Shown: in pieces, positions 59,796-64,000 of the stretch
How positions within the stretch are numbered: the stretch's first letter is position 1
Layout of the letters: every line of letters begins with the position of its first letter
Source: Citrus sinensis
Lineage: Eukaryota; Streptophyta; Magnoliopsida; Sapindales; Rutaceae
Assembly (NCBI RefSeq): GCF_022201045.2
Contig: NC_068557.1
Span: forward strand, 24,653,501-24,717,500
Direction of reading: 5' to 3'
DNA length: 64,000 nt
Position numbers and translations under genes: made by a program
Notes under the pieces: generated by a model
Told to the model about the DNA's origin: nothing
Databases searched by the model: none
Seen by the model: the letters and a program-made list of their open reading frames with translations, nothing else

Positions 59796-61600
59796 ACATC
59801 TACACCTCAAGAGTTGGAGAAATGTTCACAACATCTCAAGTTTTCAAAAAGGTACACTAAGACCCCATTTTGGTTATTATACTCTTTACCTCCATTATCC
59901 TAAAAAAATTAACTTAATTTTTTTAATAAACATAGATATTTTATAAATAAGGTAATCTATGCAGTAGATTAATAGTATTAAAATATTTTAATAAATTTAA
60001 ATATGTAAATTATTATATTTATTTTAATATTATATTTTTTTATCATATATATTTTAAATAAATATTTGCATTAAATACATTTTACAATTAAAAAAAATCT
60101 CACATACTAATAATGTTAAAATTATTATTTTACGTAATATTCAAAATCATTTAAATTTTAGTACATTCATTTTAATATTATGATTCTATTTATTATAAAA
60201 TTTACTTTATATAATAAAATATATCTAATAAATTGTAAAATATTAAAATATTTTAAATATTTCAATTATTTTAGAGTATATATATTATTACATTTATTTT
60301 AATATTATATTTATATTTATTATAGAATATTAGAGTTAATATTTACTAAGATAATAGAGATAAAAGATATTATGTTCAAAAGGGGTGCTAGTGATCATTT
60401 CCCTAAATTTTGGATGTATATTTTTTTTCCAGAAAAAAACAAAAAATAATGTAGCTGACTTAACAGCCACTAATTAAAAGAAAATAAGTAATAATATCAA
60501 CAAAACTAAAATTATGCTGACACACTGATGCTGATCACACCATTAAACACCATTGCTTACAAAAATTCACATTAAATCCAAAACATTAAATAGTAAATAA
60601 ATAAAGACATAAGCCCTAAACAAGCATCAACCAATCAGGATAAGAGAGAGCCACACTTGCAACTAAAATAATAACTAGCCTAGAAACCTTTAGTTAATTT
60701 GTCGGGCTTTAAGAATACGATATTTTTACCATTTAAACAGGGCTAGTAATTAATTAGAAAAAGTAAGTTACTATTTAAATTCACATATATACCAAAAATT
60801 CACATATTTATATATTTATAAGAATCATTGTTACTGCTGAAAGTTAAATTCAAATTGATAAAAAAAATTAATTAAAAGTAAGTTTACTATTTAAATAAGG
60901 ATGATTTTAGTATTTTACTTTCACCCTCGTTAAAATGGTCAAATTACTCATATAATTGTCATTTTTTGAATGAGTGACGCTATTGGCACCCTTCATTATC
61001 CTATAAAACCCCACTTCAAATAAAAATAAATTTAAGAACAAATAAGAATTAAGTACATAATTTTTTTCCAACAAATTACTTTGTTTCGTAACCATCCCTT
61101 TTTTTTAAAAAAATAATTCTACCTGTTACTTCCTATTTATCTAAAATAAACCGTACAAATTTGAAATAATCTATTATTCCTTTCATATTTCTTATTGATT
61201 AAATATTTTTGTACTTAAGATTATTTTAAATTATGTGCAATTTAAGGCAATGATTAACATTTGAAAATTCATCACCCAAAAAACTCTTTAATTTGTGGGT
61301 ATGGTAATAATAAGATTGCAAAAAAAATGAAAAATAGTAAAATACTACTTTGAGTTTTATCAATAACAAGATGTAGTTAAAAAATAAAAAGGATATTTTC
61401 TGATATAAAATAATTATAACTGAAGAAGAAGTTTCATGAGGAAATTAGAGAGGTGCCAAATTGCTAATAGTCCAACCATTTTTGCATTCAATAATATTTT
61501 AAAATTCCCTTGACCATCAAATATGGACCTCCTTAATACAGAGAGAGAAATTGTATTAAAAAATTAAAAGTTAGGGACCCGTTTGTTATTAATCTTTTTA

Positions 61601-62732
61601 AAGGTCACGAGTAACAGTATCCCATAAGCAAAACCCTAAACCGTAATCAATAAACAGTTAAAAGAAAGATACGTATGCTGCTACTGTACGAGTAGAAAAA
61701 GAATCTTAATTTATCATGCAATCAAAAGAAAGGAAAAGTAAGAGAGAGAGAGGAGAGAAATAAATAAAGAAAGAGAAAGTGTGCTTTTCTTGAAAATGAT
61801 TTTTTTTTTTTTGTATTTAAATAAACAAAGGTGGTGAAGAACAAGAAAGGGAAATAAATGAAAGCATTAACAGCAGCAATAACAAGAAGAAGAAGAAGAA
61901 GACTGGGGGAATAAGAAGAGCTAATAAATATTAAGAGGGATTAATAAAAAAAATAGTATGTTGGTTTTGTTCGAGATGCGAGCTGATTCTTCCGCTAGAA
62001 AGGGAACCTTCTCCGTACTTCTTCTTTTTCTTCTTTTAATTCTCATTTTGCCTCGCATTTAATAATTTACTCTTCTTTATATAGTTTTTTTCTTTTTGTA
62101 ATTATTGACACTTTTAACTTTCTTGTTTTCTTGATTTTGTCAACTGGGTTTATTTATAAGGGAAGAAAGATTTAAGTTTTAGGGTTTTACTGGATCTTGG
62201 TGTTGCCTTTGTGATGATAGAATCGATTTTTGGATGCATTATTGATGAATCTGGAATCGGTTGAGGATTTTATAACTGGGTCATTTAGGGTTAATCTTTA
62301 TAATCATTTAATTGCTGTTGTTTGAAAAATCCTGTTGTTGTGAGGTTTAGTGTAAATAATATCTGATTTGTGAATCTTTGTTTAATTTATAGCGTTGTTG
62401 ATTTCTTCCTCCTTTGATTAATTTTGGTAATCCTCGGAGGATTTTTATTTCCTTTTTACAGAAATTTTAGTTTGAAAAAAAGGGAAACTGAAAAAAAAAG
62501 TCAAAATCGATAGTAACCCCATGGAAACGTACCCAAATCACCCACTGTTTTAGTTGTGGGATTTGTTAAGTTTTAATTTGTTTGACTTTTATATCAAATT
62601 CGAGCCTGAAAAGGGTAGATTTTTTGTTTTGCCTTTTGAAAGTAAAAAAAAAAAAGTGAAATACTCTATATAGAAAGAGGAGGAGGAGCAGAAGAGCTGG
62701 TTATACAAATTTTGTTGGGTTTTTTTTGTTCT
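61601..62732 (+). promoter_or_regulatory. promoter and long leader of the FAB1C-like gene
   Basis: Contains a telo-box-like AAACCCTAAA at 61631-61640, GA-rich tracts (61741-61790) and AAGAAG repeats (61882-61905), all frequent in plant promoters and 5' leaders. The region up to 62732 lacks a long frame and may contain a leader intron, but I cannot place the splice sites with confidence. Confidence 0.4.
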
Positions 62733-64000
62733 ATGGGAATACCTGATAGTTCACTATTAGATCTGATAGAAAAGGTTAGGTCTTGGATTTCTTGGGGAGC
62801 AAGTGATTTATCGTGTGTGCCTGGGGAATTTGAGATGCCTGAGAACAGTTGCAAAATGTGTTGTGAGTGTGAGGCAAAGTTCAGTCAATCTTGTAATGGT
62901 TACTGTTGCCAAGGTTGTGGCCGTTGGTTGTGTGGGAAGTGCAATCACAGCAATGTGGAGTCTAAGGAGAATTTCAAGGCTTGCAAGTTTTGTAATGGGA
63001 TTATTGTGAGGCAAGGATGCGGGAGGAAGTATAGTGAGAAAGTGCACCCTTCTGTTTCTCCCCAAGAAGGCCCTGAGCCACCATCTCCGAGTTTTAGTAC
63101 TGAGAAAACTGACTGTTCTCAGAGAAGTGAATTGGTTCAGAGTGATCGTCTTGCTCACTATCTTGAATCTCGATACTCTCCCGATGCCCTGACCAGCCAG
63201 AGCCAGAGTATGACATCATTCAGTGCTCACCCGCCTCCAGTATCTGTTCGTCGCTCTCCCAGCAGGTAAACTTCTATTTGGATGGTGGTAGCAATGCATT
63301 TGTATGGCCAACCAATAAGTTTTAATGCATAATAATGGAAGACAGCCTCTAGTATTTTTGAATTTTCATTTATTTTCATTTTTTGCTGATGAATGTTTTA
63401 TCATGTATTTATTTATTAATGCAGGAGTGATGAAGAAGAGGCAGAGGATTCTGGGAAGCACTTCTTAAGTCCATCCAGTGAGTATTATCATGATATGTCA
63501 GATATAGATTCAAGTAGTATTAGTGCTAGACATGAGTTTTACGCTTTTAAGTCAGTGGAATCAAGTCCCTCTGACAGCCTCTGTAGGAATAATTTTACTT
63601 CTTATAGAGCTGGACATGATGTACAGCGTGGGCAAGGGGGTAGCCCATTGTCTCAGAATGACTGTCCCTTCGATCGCGGAAGCATGGCTGTTTTAAAAGG
63701 GCCTGTGATGGGGACTGAGGATACAGAGAATACTGATGATTTCTCTGATGACCAATCAGTTGTTCAGAAACAAGATGATCAGTCACAAAAGCCATTAGAT
63801 TTTGAAAATAATGGTCTGATCTGGTATCCTCCACCACCTGATGATGAAAATGATGAGGCGGAAAGTAACTTTTTCTCATATGATGACGAAGATGATGATG
63901 TTGGGGACTCAAGTGCCATGTTCTCTTCCAGTAGTAGTCTCTCGAGTATGTTTCCAGCAAGGGAGAAGCAGAATGAGGGTAATAAGGAGCCTCTTAGAGC
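62733..64000 (+). CDS. FAB1C: FAB1C-like 1-phosphatidylinositol-3-phosphate 5-kinase, N-terminal part
   Basis: Exon 1 62733-63265, intron with GT...AG, exon 2 from 63425 to the window edge; together 369 residues, open to the end. The start MGIPDSSLLDLIEKVRSWIS and the blocks LLSPSSEYYHDMSDIDS, PLDFENNGLIWYPPPPDDENDEAESN and DEDDDVGDSS are what I recall for plant FAB1C-type kinases (PIKfyve orthologues), which make PtdIns(3,5)P2 on endosomes and vacuoles. The chaperonin-like and kinase domains lie beyond the window. Residues 40-88 form a Cys-rich finger with four CxxC pairs (C43/C46, C59/C62, C67/C70, C84/C87) but without the RRHHCR motif of a true FYVE domain. An earlier TTG-initiated frame exists, but ATG 62733 matches the family start. 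The minus-strand frames here are shadows. Confidence 0.88.

Larger units (their letters stand above)
56016..61600. other. AT-rich intergenic DNA
   Basis: Holds a GA/AAG-type microsatellite near 57484-57516, a TA microsatellite near 57966-57986, a GC-rich islet at 58681-58852, a B-box-containing SINE-like fragment near 59165-59225 (GAAGGTTCGAGACTTCGAGTCC), and a G24 homopolymer. Frames at 57599/57651, 58937 and 60907 look random. No gene seen. Confidence 0.4.

Noticed and set aside
63595..63960. 121-codon minus-strand frame in the FAB1C-like gene
   Set aside because: Antisense shadow of the acidic coding exon, His-rich because of GATGAT complement.

Overview
The window is nuclear DNA from a flowering plant. 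The genes have short exons with GT-AG introns, the intergenic DNA is very AT-rich, and there are plant-only families (TPX2/WVD2-like, FAB1C-like, IDA-like peptide, proline-rich GPI-type wall proteins). It also carries many small plant transposons. Gene content looks like a eudicot, possibly a woody rosid such as Citrus, but the species is a guess and nothing in the window fixes it.

Layout. 1-1223: 3' end of a TPX2-domain microtubule protein. 3500-3967 (-) and 13290-13715 (-): two small secreted proline-rich proteins with similar architecture. Between them is a nested transposon: a MULE (8005-10421) holding a decayed retrocopy of mitoribosomal protein S33 and a hAT element inserted in its right terminal repeat. 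18113-19303 (-): five-exon J-domain co-chaperone. 21573-22697 (+): intronless beta-propeller (SMP-30-like) membrane-anchored protein. 23369-24893 (-): small two-exon protein I do not recognise. 24894-42887: 18 kb without a convincing gene, rich in repeats (SINEs, minisatellites, a probable solo LTR, a hAT element, long inverted repeats, a possible organelle-derived segment). 42888-43154 (-): IDA-like signalling peptide precursor with an altered core. 46641-51437 (+): complete quinolinate phosphoribosyltransferase gene of NAD synthesis. 51438-62732: mostly AT-rich intergenic DNA with two MITEs, then the FAB1C-like leader. 62733-64000 (+): first two coding exons of a FAB1C-like PtdIns3P 5-kinase, cut by the window end.

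The genes do not form a pathway or cluster; they are ordinary neighbours. The most interesting signals are the nested MULE/retrocopy/hAT locus with three sets of target duplications, the IDA-like peptide whose core ends Gln-Cys-His-Asn, the degenerate four-CxxC finger in the FAB1C-like protein, a tRNA-derived SINE family with clean target duplications, and a ~1.5 kb segment bracketed by ~200 bp inverted repeats. All joins were made by eye from splice consensus and reading frame; family names come from recall of protein motifs, not from a search.
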